A stretch of DNA of 24,771 nt, taken from positions 1 through 24,771 of IMG/VR virus record IMGVR_UViG_3300034064_000240, one strand, 5' to 3'. The DNA is from a virus. A program made the position numbers and the translations under genes. Below are positions 5,794 through 10,813 of this stretch, in pieces. The notes beneath the pieces were generated by a model, which was not told the DNA's origin, searched no databases, and saw only the letters and a list, made by a program, of their open reading frames with translations. How positions within the stretch are numbered: the first letter of the stretch is position 1; each line of letters starts with the position of its first letter.

Positions 5794-6006
5794 TCAGACT
5801 TTGTTGAGAATTCTATAGGTGTTTTCCCTAACTTGTTCACATTGGGCTTGTGTGATCCACATTGTCAGCAAGGTCAGTTGGCTTTGAATTGTTTGAATGT
5901 CAGCCGTGAACCCTGCGTAGTTTTTGTTTAGACACTTGTTCTCCAGTGCTTTGGTCTTTTGCTCGATTGCTATCAGCATTGTTGCGTAATCGTTGAAGTC
6001 GCTCAT
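5794..6006 (-). CDS. Small helical early protein (MSDFNDYATMLIAIEQ type)
   Basis: The chosen start is ATG 6006, with aaaagg upstream, giving 70 residues, MSDFNDYATMLIAIEQKTKA onward. It is probably a helical hairpin with a conserved-looking LTLLTMWITQAQ. An alternative ATG lies at 6021. The first 107 bases overlap the gene at 5900-6100 in another frame; both frames look protein-like. The copy B motif (5815-5830) lies inside its 3' end. Function unknown. Confidence 0.6.
   Translation of the reverse strand: MSDFNDYATMLIAIEQKTKALENKCLNKNYAGFTADIQTIQSQLTLLTMWITQAQCEQVRENTYRILNKV
5815..5830. promoter_or_regulatory. Operator-like motif, copy B
   Basis: ATAGGTGTTTTCCCTA is identical over 16 bases to part of the site in the divergent control region (6678-6693). 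It sits in the 3' end of the gene at 5794-6006, about 55 bases upstream of the Sak start, so it could control that gene. An exact 16-base repeat in a sequence this size is unlikely by chance. Confidence 0.45.
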
Positions 6007-6100
6007 TTTTTGCCTTTTCAAATGTTTGAGTTATGTCTGTGCAAGCTGCACTCTTATAGACAAATTTAGGGTCTGTGATTGAGATTGTTGGTAGGGTCAT
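5900..6100 (-). CDS. Small early protein (MTLPTISITDPKF type)
   Basis: I start at ATG 6100, giving 66 residues: MTLPTISITDPKFVYKSAAC, then TDITQTFEKAKNERLQRL and a basic tail. The N-terminal pattern (ITDPKF, TDITQTF) recalls small proteins in phage early clusters. The longer frame to 6220 overlaps the neighbour and looks non-native. No clear ribosome site precedes 6100, so coupling to the upstream gene (35-base overlap) is likely. The 3' half overlaps the following gene by 107 bases. Confidence 0.5.
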   Translation of the reverse strand: MTLPTISITDPKFVYKSAACTDITQTFEKAKNERLQRLRNNADSNRAKDQSTGEQVSKQKLRRVHG

Positions 6101-6251
6101 CTTTGCTGGTGTTTTGTCTTTCAGCAAGATGGGCAAGCTGGGTTGCAAAGTCACAATCTCGAAATAGGATAGGACTCGTTTGATCGCAATCGTCAAATGT
6201 TTCATCTGAATTGTCTCCAATGATGTCTTGTAAGCGTGATTTCATTTTCAT
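6066..6251 (-). CDS. Small acidic early protein (61 aa)
   Basis: The start is ATG 6251 (MKMKSRLQDIIGDNSDETFD), preceded by gagtgagg and only 7 bases after the previous stop. The 61 residues are acidic (DDCDQ) with a helical part (CDFATQLAHLAERQNTSK). The longer frame to 6410 runs inside the upstream gene and is rejected. Function unknown. Confidence 0.55.
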   Translation of the reverse strand: MKMKSRLQDIIGDNSDETFDDCDQTSPILFRDCDFATQLAHLAERQNTSKDDPTNNLNHRP

Positions 6252-6258
6252 GCTGTCC

Positions 6259-6609
6259 TCACTCGTCAAACATTTGTTGAAAAGGGCCATCCATTTTAGC
6301 TTCCATGATCTTTCGCTCATCAAGGGCTTTTTGGACTCGTTCAATTCGCAGGTTGCGATAGTGCTGGAGTTCTTCAATGTCATCAATCCATTGTGTCTTG
6401 ACAACATCAAACACTCGTAACTCAGCCCTGCGGCGCACCTTGAGTTCTACTCTGTTCATCACGATTGATGCAACATCTTCAACATGGTTTGCTTTGATGG
6501 CCTCCACCAGAGCAATACTGTCGCCAATGGCATCAGCAATGTCTTCTGGGTCTAACTCCTGGACAATCGCCCAGCACTCGTATTTAAATTGTTCCTCATC
6601 AGTTGGCAT
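6259..6609 (-). CDS. First gene of the leftward early operon, helical protein of unknown function
   Basis: The protein of 116 residues, MPTDEEQFKYECWAIVQELD onward, is helical and highly charged, with a putative coiled coil near the C-terminus (HYRNLRIERVQKALDERKIMEAKM). A strong ribosome site (aggagtt) precedes ATG 6609. It is the promoter-proximal gene of the leftward cluster and faces the divergent control region. No domain is recognised. Position suggests an early regulator or host-takeover protein, but this is inference. Confidence 0.68.
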   Translation of the reverse strand: MPTDEEQFKYECWAIVQELDPEDIADAIGDSIALVEAIKANHVEDVASIVMNRVELKVRRRAELRVFDVVKTQWIDDIEELQHYRNLRIERVQKALDERKIMEAKMDGPFQQMFDE

Positions 6610-6626
6610 TTGTAACTCCTGTTGAC

Positions 6627-6644
6627 CACTGCCAAATAGCAGTG
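6627..6644. promoter_or_regulatory. Inverted repeat in the divergent control region
   Basis: CACTGC (6627-6632) and GCAGTG (6639-6644) form a perfect 6-base inverted repeat around caaata. It lies in the untranslated leader of the leftward operon, close to its ribosome site. It may be an operator or an mRNA hairpin. Confidence 0.4.
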
Positions 6645-6672
6645 ATAGGACTGTCGCACAGAAAAAAGATGC

Positions 6673-6693
6673 AGGGAATAGGTGTTTTCCCTA
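6673..6693. promoter_or_regulatory. Operator-like palindrome, copy C, in divergent promoter region
   Basis: AGGGAA (6673-6678) and TTCCCT (6687-6692) form a perfect inverted repeat, and the site shares 16 bases exactly with 5815-5830. It stands immediately upstream of a TATAAA -10-like element (6705-6710) that would drive the rightward winged-helix gene. It therefore overlaps the expected -35 region, a normal place for a repressor or activator site. Confidence 0.5.
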
Positions 6694-6704
6694 GTGCAAA
6701 AAAC

Positions 6705-6710
6705 TATAAA
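6705..6710 (+). promoter_or_regulatory. Candidate -10 element of rightward early promoter
   Basis: TATAAA lies 34 bases upstream of the winged-helix gene start. The -35 position holds only a poor match within the palindrome at 6673-6692, suggesting activator dependence or a phage-specific promoter. Confidence 0.35.
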
Positions 6711-6743
6711 TACCATCATACTGAGGTTTTTGGAGACAAGCAA

Positions 6744-7115
6744 ATGCGTTTAAACCTCACCCATCGAACACTGCTCAAGCGCCTATCAAGTGGCCCAAGA
6801 ACAATGCTTGAGATGACCCACAGCTATACAGACAACAATTCTGTATCGTTTCACTATCAAAGATACCTGCCCGATTTGGAGCAATTTGGCTATGTCATCA
6901 ACTTTCAAGAGAAGTGGCATCTGACTGAATACGGGCGCATGGAGATGAACAGGGCCATTAGTGGTGCTGCCATGCGAATTGAGAATGGGTCTGTCAAAGA
7001 ACCCTACGATGGCAAAGAACTGCGTAGAAATGTGTTTCGCAGAGGTTGTTACGACTTCTTACAACTTCCTAGCAGGTTTGGAGATAATTTTGTACCCAGG
7101 AAAACCCCTACTTGA
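6744..7115 (+). CDS. Winged-helix regulator, rightward early
   Basis: I start at ATG 6744 (MRLNLTHRTLLKRLSSGPRT), which has ggag seven bases upstream; the longer frame to 6603 is leader. The 123 residues carry a winged-helix-like pattern: helices TLLKRLSSGPRTMLEMTHSY, then SFHYQRYLPDLEQFGYVINF and wing KWHLTEYGRMEMNR (residues 1-70). This resembles small transcription regulators in which a DNA-recognition helix is followed by a hairpin wing. Opposite orientation to the leftward operon, with palindromic sites between them, suggests a Cro- or repressor-like switch protein. That role is inferred from layout only. Confidence 0.65.
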   Translation: MRLNLTHRTLLKRLSSGPRTMLEMTHSYTDNNSVSFHYQRYLPDLEQFGYVINFQEKWHLTEYGRMEMNRAISGAAMRIENGSVKEPYDGKELRRNVFRRGCYDFLQLPSRFGDNFVPRKTPT

Positions 7116-7141
7116 CAACCTGTTTTTTTATGGTGTACATT
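7112..7141 (+). promoter_or_regulatory. Candidate sigma70 promoter for structured leader RNA
   Basis: TTGACA (7112-7117) is a perfect -35 box, followed 18 bases later by TACATT (7136-7141), a 4 of 6 match to the -10 box. It overlaps the stop codon of the winged-helix gene and points into the 365-base gap before 7481. Transcripts would begin near 7148, at the first hairpin of the structured RNA. Confidence 0.5.
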
Positions 7142-7144
7142 TCG

Positions 7145-7456
7145 TTCGTCAAAAGCGCCGACACGCATAGACGAAACATGAGGCCATTTACTCATGCGTT
7201 CACCCTGAAAGGGACAGTGTGTCGGCACTGGAACGCAGTAGTAAGTGGCCTTTTGCGTTCTTGATCGTACTCCACACGATAGCAGAGCGTTTGCATGGAC
7301 GGCTTGGAAGAAAACACCGCACACAAGTACACCCCTTGTGCAAAATGTGACCAGCGTTGATTTGGCGACTGGTAAAGCACACAGTACATCGGTGGTAAAC
7401 AAGGCTGTGTGTATAAGCGAACAAATCCGTCAAGCGCACTTGGGGCTTTTTTAGTT
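7145..7456 (+). ncRNA. Structured non-coding or leader RNA candidate
   Basis: No credible protein frame exists in 7116-7480. Instead, 7181-7201 pairs with 7231-7251 (19 of 21 positions, two G-T type pairs or better excluded only at the central mismatch). Inside lie hairpins CCCT/AGGG (7203-7213) and CAGTG/CACTG (7215-7230). Upstream, TTCGTC/GACGAA (7145-7150, 7170-7175) closes a loop whose GCCGACAC (7157-7164) is complementary to GTGTCGGC (7219-7226) in the other loop, a kissing interaction. A further hairpin, CACAAG/CTTGTG, lies at 7322-7340. It may be a stand-alone regulatory RNA or a leader controlling 7481-9749. The family is not recognised. Confidence 0.6.
7432..7456 (+). terminator. Weak intrinsic terminator or attenuator candidate
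   Basis: A small AAGC/GCTT hairpin (from 7432) is followed by a run of six T residues (7447-7452), 25-30 bases before the next gene. The stem is short, so termination is uncertain. Together with the promoter at 7112 it would bound an RNA of about 310 bases. Confidence 0.3.
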
Positions 7457-7480
7457 TTTCAATCTTAATAGGAGTCAATA

Positions 7481-7714
7481 ATGAACACTGACAAGTCTGG
7501 AGAGGGAAGGATACTCAGTCTATCCACCCTTGGAGAACCTATGTCTGAACAAGAGTTTGAGGACAAAATGAACACTTACGAACTCGACCAACAGTATGCT
7601 GAGTACATCATGGAGCGCAGAAATGTTGGCAATGGAGAGATGCTTATCCGATTCATGGAGAGAGGCGAACTCTATGAGGATTTCAAAGAACATATCATGT
7701 GGGGTGGAAAATGA
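7481..7714 (+). CDS. Small acidic protein, paralogue of 8666-8848
   Basis: The protein of 77 residues starts at ATG 7481 with an ataggagt ribosome site. An internal ATG at 7541 (MSEQEFEDKMNTYELDQQYA) has its own ggaga and would give 57 residues. From there it aligns along its whole length with the gene at 8666: EYIMER, NxxNG, IRFMERGELYEDFKE against DYIMER, NLENG, FRLMNSGDFYEGFKE. Function unknown; helical and acidic. It overlaps the replication-type gene by ATGA. Confidence 0.7.
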   Translation: MNTDKSGEGRILSLSTLGEPMSEQEFEDKMNTYELDQQYAEYIMERRNVGNGEMLIRFMERGELYEDFKEHIMWGGK

Positions 7715-8061
7715 TGTTTGAAGACTTTTGGAAGGCTTGGCCTAGTAGTCCCAGAAAAGGGGCTAAATCGGCTTGCAAGAAGGTTTGGGACAAGTCCTAC
7801 TGCGATACCCAAGCAGACCAGATCATCAAGCACCTAGCCTGGATGAAAACAACAGAGCAGTGGTTAAAGGCAAATGGTGCGTTTATCCCTGCTCCCTTGG
7901 TGTATCTGAACCAACAACGCTGGGATGGCGCAGAAGTGCCTGAAATGGCTTCTAAACCATCCGTAGACCCTGCCCTAGCCAAGATCAAGGCAGACATTGC
8001 CAAAGCCTCTCCAATGCCCGATCACATTAAAGAGCGTTTGGCTCAATTAAGGCGGCAATGA
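7711..8061 (+). CDS. Replication-type protein (helicase-loader or initiator C-domain-like)
   Basis: The start is ATG 7711, overlapping the previous stop as ATGA, giving 116 residues. Pattern: FEDFWKAWPSSPRKGAKSAC (3-22), IIKHLAWMKTTEQWLKANGA (about 38-57), FIPAPLVYLNQQRWDGAEVP (58-77). This FxxFWxxxPxxxxK ... W ... FIPxPxxYLNQxRW signature is seen in C-terminal domains of phage replication initiators and helicase loaders. Here it is free-standing. It probably recruits a helicase to the phage origin, perhaps the repeat array near 12 kb. No helicase is in the window. It precedes the Mom-like gene with a 4-base overlap. Confidence 0.6.
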   Translation: MMFEDFWKAWPSSPRKGAKSACKKVWDKSYCDTQADQIIKHLAWMKTTEQWLKANGAFIPAPLVYLNQQRWDGAEVPEMASKPSVDPALAKIKADIAKASPMPDHIKERLAQLRRQ

Positions 8062-8669
8062 AGGTTTTACCCATAAAGCCTTTTGAGGCTGAACCTTGGA
8101 TTCTGAAAAAACACTATGCCAAGCGAATGCCTCAAATAATTCATGCTTTTGGTTTGTATGACACAAGGCTAGTTGGCATCGTGACTTATGGGTTGCCAGC
8201 TAGTCCTTTTCTTTGCATGGGTGTATGTGGGCCAGAAAACAAAGACATTGTTTTGGAGTTAAACCGCCTTTGCATTGAAGATGGATTGAAAAATGCCGCA
8301 TCTATGCTGGTTGGTCAAAGTCTGCAAATGTTGCCAAGGCCAAGCATTGTGGTTTCCTATGCCGACACTGAGATGAACCATGTTGGGTATGTCTATCAGG
8401 CAACAAACTTCATTTTCACTGGAACAACAAAAGAACGAACAGATATGGCTGGACTTGATGGTAAGCATTCAAGGCATAATTTTGGAGATTCTGAAAATAG
8501 AATAAATCGCAGTGCTAAACACAGATATATTTATTTTGTTGGAAGCAGAAAACAAAAACAGACCTTAAAAGACCAACTGCGTTATGAAATCCACCCTTAC
8601 CCAAAAGGCGAATCAGAAAAATATAACGCTGGTGATTCAGTAAAGACTCAGGAGTTATTATTCACATGA
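8058..8669 (+). CDS. Mu Mom-like adenine-modification protein (GNAT-fold)
   Basis: The 203-residue protein matches what I know of the Mom family: ILKKHYAKR (15-23), FGLYDTRLVGIVTYGLP (31-47), LELNRL (66-71) and SYADTEMNHVGYVYQATNF (100-118). Mu Mom is a GNAT-like enzyme that converts adenine to N6-carbamoylmethyladenine and shields phage DNA from restriction. Homologues occur in many phages. Here it sits in the early rightward operon between a replication-type gene and a small acidic gene. No com-like translational activator was seen. The C-terminal about 60 residues are basic and may contact DNA. Family call is strong; the exact modification is inferred. Confidence 0.82.
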   Translation: MKVLPIKPFEAEPWILKKHYAKRMPQIIHAFGLYDTRLVGIVTYGLPASPFLCMGVCGPENKDIVLELNRLCIEDGLKNAASMLVGQSLQMLPRPSIVVSYADTEMNHVGYVYQATNFIFTGTTKERTDMAGLDGKHSRHNFGDSENRINRSAKHRYIYFVGSRKQKQTLKDQLRYEIHPYPKGESEKYNAGDSVKTQELLFT

Positions 8670-8848
8670 CTGAACAGCAATTTGAAGCCGCAATGAGATC
8701 ATTTCGACTCGAATTGGAATATAGAGACTACATCATGGAGAGGGCCAACCTTGAAAATGGTGATGGGATTTTCCGATTGATGAACAGTGGTGATTTTTAT
8801 GAAGGTTTTAAAGAAAAGATGACAGGAAACCAAAATGAACAAAGATGA
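8666..8848 (+). CDS. Small acidic protein, paralogue of 7481-7714
   Basis: The 60-residue protein, MTEQQFEAAMRSFRLELEYR then DYIMERANLENG and FRLMNSGDFYEGFKEKM, aligns with the gene at 7481-7714 from its internal Met. Start ATG 8666 overlaps the Mom-like stop (ATGA). The two copies flank the replication-type and Mom-like genes. Function unknown; the shared core EYRDYIMER...NGD...GDFYEGFKE suggests a helical binding module. Confidence 0.68.
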   Translation: MTEQQFEAAMRSFRLELEYRDYIMERANLENGDGIFRLMNSGDFYEGFKEKMTGNQNEQR

Positions 8849-9077
8849 AGCACACCACTTGCTCAACAAAAGAAAACAAGGGCTTGCCGTTGCACAGCAC
8901 CTTGTTAACCATGCCCTCGTTGTATGCGGAGACATTGGCGCATCTTGTTGTAATGGCAAAAACTCCAGGCTGGAAGGGCCAAGCATGGCACAGGGCGCAG
9001 GAACTGGAGAAATGCCCAACATACCTATGGCTTGGGATTTCGACCGATTTAATCAACACCATGAAGGAGCACAATAA
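8835..9077 (+). CDS. Small hypothetical protein, frame A of an overlapping pair
   Basis: The 80-residue frame starts MNKDEAHHLLNKRKQGLAVA and its first 35 residues (to ALVVCGDI) look like a genuine small helical fold. The second half is low-quality (CCNGKNSRLEGPSMAQGAG). In favour: it overlaps the preceding gene by 14 bases and its stop forms TAATG with the RuvC start. Against: frame B (8845) looks better in the second half. One frame may be real throughout, or both. Confidence 0.5.
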   Translation: MNKDEAHHLLNKRKQGLAVAQHLVNHALVVCGDIGASCCNGKNSRLEGPSMAQGAGTGEMPNIPMAWDFDRFNQHHEGAQ

Positions 9078-9105
9078 TGGTGTACCTGGGCCTGGATCCG
9101 GGTAG
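8845..9105 (+). CDS. Small hypothetical protein, frame B of an overlapping pair
   Basis: The 86-residue frame contains LPLHSTLLTMPSLYAETLAH, then LVVMAKTPGWKGQAWHRAQE and LISTMKEHNN-like helices (exact: STDLINTMKEHNN). This amphipathic pattern (MAKxPGWK.xAWxRAxELEK) is familiar from small phage proteins. It overlaps frame A almost entirely and the RuvC start by 29 bases. The start is uncertain: 8845 or Met 23 at 8911. Function unknown. Confidence 0.5.
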   Translation: MKHTTCSTKENKGLPLHSTLLTMPSLYAETLAHLVVMAKTPGWKGQAWHRAQELEKCPTYLWLGISTDLINTMKEHNNGVPGPGSG

Positions 9106-9547
9106 CATATCCGGCGCAGTTGGTGCATTGGATGCAAATGGCGATTATTTAGACTCTTTTATGATCGAACATAAAGATAAGAATATATTGCCCCTTGTAT
9201 TTAAAAACATGATATTGCGGTGCATTGACCCAAGGGAAGGGGCAGAGATTTGCATGGAATCAGTCCATTCAATGCCAGGGCAAGGGGTTGCAAGCAGTTT
9301 TCAGTTTGGCAGGGCAGTAGGCGTTATCTCAGCGGTAGCTGAATTAACCCGTTACCCTTTTCACTTGGTAACCCCTCAAAAATGGAAAAAGTATTTTCAT
9401 TTATCGGCAGACAAAACCGAAAGCCTAGATTTAGCCCGATCATTTTGGCCTGAGGCAAAACTGACCAGGAAAAAAGATGGCAACCGCGCAGAGGCATTAC
9501 TGATTGCACTTTATTGGAAAGACCAAATTAATGGCAAGACCGATTAA
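9077..9547 (+). CDS. RuvC-like Holliday junction resolvase
   Basis: The 156-residue protein has the RNase H-fold resolvase signatures: YLGLDPGSISGAVG (3-16) with catalytic Asp7, ICMESVHSMPGQG (58-70) with Glu61, RAVGVISAVAE (79-89), VTPQKWKKYF (98-107), and KDGNRAEALLIALYW (133-147) with Glu139 and Asp134 or Asn136 completing the metal site. It would cut branched DNA during recombination or before packaging. Length fits phage RuvC-like enzymes. Start ATG 9077 follows aaggag and shares TAATG with the preceding frame. Confidence 0.87.
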   Translation: MVYLGLDPGSISGAVGALDANGDYLDSFMIEHKDKNILPLVFKNMILRCIDPREGAEICMESVHSMPGQGVASSFQFGRAVGVISAVAELTRYPFHLVTPQKWKKYFHLSADKTESLDLARSFWPEAKLTRKKDGNRAEALLIALYWKDQINGKTD

Positions 9548-9749
9548 ATTAGGTGCAAGAAACACAACAGTAGATTTAAGCGCAGAGCAAAGGGCAATTC
9601 TTGAAGTGCTTGGGAATGGAAACCTAAACCAGGGCGCAAGGGTAGCGATTGATTGGGCAGCGCACTTCTTCAACTGTGGGCTTGACCCTGAGATGGACTT
9701 GCGTTATGTGGGCTTGGTCACTACATTGCCAAACCAAAATGGTGATTGA
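9531..9749 (+). CDS. Small basic protein, possible DNA-binding
   Basis: The start is ATG 9531 (MARPIKLGARNTTVDLSAEQ), with ggaaag upstream and a 17-base overlap with RuvC; the longer frame to 9504 is inside RuvC. The 72 residues have a basic N-terminus and a helix pair (EQRAILEVLGNGNLNQGARVAIDWAAHFF). The beta-strand plus two helices resemble a ribbon-helix-helix layout, so a repressor or DNA-binding role is possible. It is the last gene of the rightward early operon. Confidence 0.6.
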   Translation: MARPIKLGARNTTVDLSAEQRAILEVLGNGNLNQGARVAIDWAAHFFNCGLDPEMDLRYVGLVTTLPNQNGD

Positions 9750-9762
9750 CCAAAAAAATGCC

Positions 9763-9847
9763 GCTAGAAGGGCTTAAAAGGGGCCTAGAAGAGCTTGTTT
9801 TTCTGAGGGTACATAGGGCAAGGGTCAAAGGGCTTGCAAGGGCTTAA
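9763..9847. repeat. Short repeats of aagggctt after the early operon
   Basis: aagggctt recurs at about 9767-9774, 9827-9834 and 9837-9844, with related aagaggctt-like and aaggggcc units between. A 29-codon frame (ATG 9758) spans it but lacks a ribosome site. The segment may be a slowly decaying coding repeat or a binding region. Confidence 0.35.
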
Positions 9848-9854
9848 AACAGGC

Positions 9855-9880
9855 AAGAAAAAACCCGCACTTGGCGGGTC
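9855..9880 (-). terminator. Intrinsic terminator for the leftward accessory genes
   Basis: On the leftward strand, ACCCGC/GCGGGT arms (9863-9868, 9874-9879) form a GC-rich hairpin followed by six T residues (complement of 9857-9863). It stands about 20 bases beyond the stop of the gene 9901-10059. It would also serve as a weak rightward barrier. Confidence 0.75.
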
Positions 9881-9900
9881 TTAGTTAGTGGTTGCTGACT

Positions 9901-10059
9901 TTATGAGTCAGGGTGTGGTGATTCTAGGCATCGCTTTGCAAGGTCAATCAAAATCAATGCTTCATTAACATATAAACCCCGATGCTCTGCGAATTTTTCG
10001 ATGGTTAAATAATTATTGACATAATCGAAATACATTTCAAGTAATGATTCTCTTGTCAT
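9901..10059 (-). CDS. Small protein of the MTRExLxxMYxDxVNNxLT type (52 aa)
   Basis: The 52-residue frame begins MTRESLLEMYFDYVNNYLTI and continues EKFAEHRGLYVNEALILIDL, ending HPDS. This pattern (FDYVNNYLTIEKFAEHRGL) is a recurring small helical protein of phages and bacteria with no known function. ATG 10059 is preceded by aagagg and the gene is followed by a strong terminator. It is the last gene of the leftward accessory block. Confidence 0.72.
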   Translation of the reverse strand: MTRESLLEMYFDYVNNYLTIEKFAEHRGLYVNEALILIDLAKRCLESPHPDS

Positions 10060-10126
10060 TGTGGGCCTCTTATTTTTTACGGGTTAATATTCTTAAGATT
10101 AGTGCAAGGGTTGCATATATCATGGT

Positions 10127-10210
10127 TTAACCCGTCAATCCAATGATTAACCAAAGGGCAACAAAACACCCGCAACACACCCAACACACAATTTTATCGA
10201 TGGTTTCCAT
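10127..10210 (-). CDS. Tiny Cys-rich membrane peptide candidate (27 aa)
   Basis: The frame METIDKIVCWVCCGCFVALW followed by LIIGLTG is a single hydrophobic helix with four Cys. ATG 10210 is preceded by ataggtg, the same ribosome-site style as its neighbours. It is too short for certainty but its context and leader favour translation. Confidence 0.4.
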   Translation of the reverse strand: METIDKIVCWVCCGCFVALWLIIGLTG

Positions 10211-10226
10211 AATCACACCTATTGAA

Positions 10227-10252
10227 CCCGTAAAGTGACGGGAAACACCCTA
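10227..10252. promoter_or_regulatory. Hairpin and degenerate operator-like motif upstream of tiny ORF
   Basis: CCCGT (10227-10231) and ACGGG (10238-10242) form a perfect stem, overlapped by GGGAAACACCCTA (10240-10252), which resembles the complement of the motif at 5815. The element lies in the leader of the 27-residue frame and may be a leader hairpin or regulatory site. Confidence 0.3.
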
Positions 10253-10309
10253 AACACAGCGTATAGGCCAAAACACACCCGCTAAGATGTGCTTCAGTTT
10301 ATGCGCTAA

Positions 10310-10576
10310 TTAGATATTGCAACACCCGCAGCATGGCGCGTCAATGCATCGGCCCCCCTTGTTTTGATAATAGTCTTTACCCGCTACATTAAACACATGG
10401 GAGATATAACCGGGTTTTGTTGCTGTACGCTGTGCAAAGTACACCCCCATATCGTCATGCTCACACAGCCATGCTTTGCGGGTTGATGTATCGAATTTAA
10501 TTGTGTCACCCGGATATATGGGCGAACCCGACACACTACAGCGCCCCGGGTATTTTGCAGCCATTATTTTTTGCAT
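10310..10576 (-). CDS. Small Cys-rich putative zinc-binding protein
   Basis: The 88-residue protein, MQKIMAAKYPGRCSVSGSPI onward, shows an N-terminal RCSVSGSPIYPGDTIKFD (12-29) zinc-knuckle-like strand pair, a central WLCEHD, and a C-terminal CIDAPCCGCCNI, seven Cys in all. Such compact Cys-rich proteins usually bind zinc. The start at 10576 has aagggg upstream; a Met at 10564 would form TAATG with the previous stop. Function unknown. Confidence 0.62.
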   Translation of the reverse strand: MQKIMAAKYPGRCSVSGSPIYPGDTIKFDTSTRKAWLCEHDDMGVYFAQRTATKPGYISHVFNVAGKDYYQNKGGRCIDAPCCGCCNI

Positions 10577-10737
10577 GATGCGGCCCCTTGATAATATGCT
10601 CGCACGTTGTCCCGGTGTTGCTGTGCATCTTCTTTTGTATCAAAACGGCCACCGATAGGGGTTTGATGTGGCCCACGCACAATAAACCAGCCCCCCAATA
10701 ATTTATTGTGAATAATTCTCACATTGGATTGACGCAT
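10564..10737 (-). CDS. Small basic protein (57 aa)
   Basis: From ATG 10737 (ribosome site ggaga) the frame reads MRQSNVRIIHNKLLGGWFIV, then RGPHQTPIGGRFDTKEDAQQ and a basic helical end. The beta-hairpin followed by a helix (GGWFIVRGPHQTPIGGRFDTKEDA) resembles small phage proteins with an AP2- or integrase-arm-like strand set. It overlaps the next gene by 13 bases. Function unknown. Confidence 0.62.
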   Translation of the reverse strand: MRQSNVRIIHNKLLGGWFIVRGPHQTPIGGRFDTKEDAQQHRDNVRAYYQGAASCKK

Positions 10738-10813
10738 ATTAAATTCTCCAAGGTTTAAGCTTGCAACAATGCAAACCCCATAAACCCCTTTTCAAGGGTC
10801 TACAGGCTATGCA

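Noticed and set aside
7049-7478. Leftward frames of 65-117 codons across the gap before 7481
   Set aside because: They have no ribosome sites and Cys-rich random composition, and they run antisense to the structured RNA.
9758-9847. 29-codon frame MPLEGLKRGLEELVFLRVHR and onward
   Set aside because: It is a short basic helix but lacks a ribosome site and lies on short repeats; listed only as a repeat region.
10070-10123. 17-codon leftward frame MIYATLALILRILTRKK
   Set aside because: It fits between two small genes but is too short and has no clear ribosome site.
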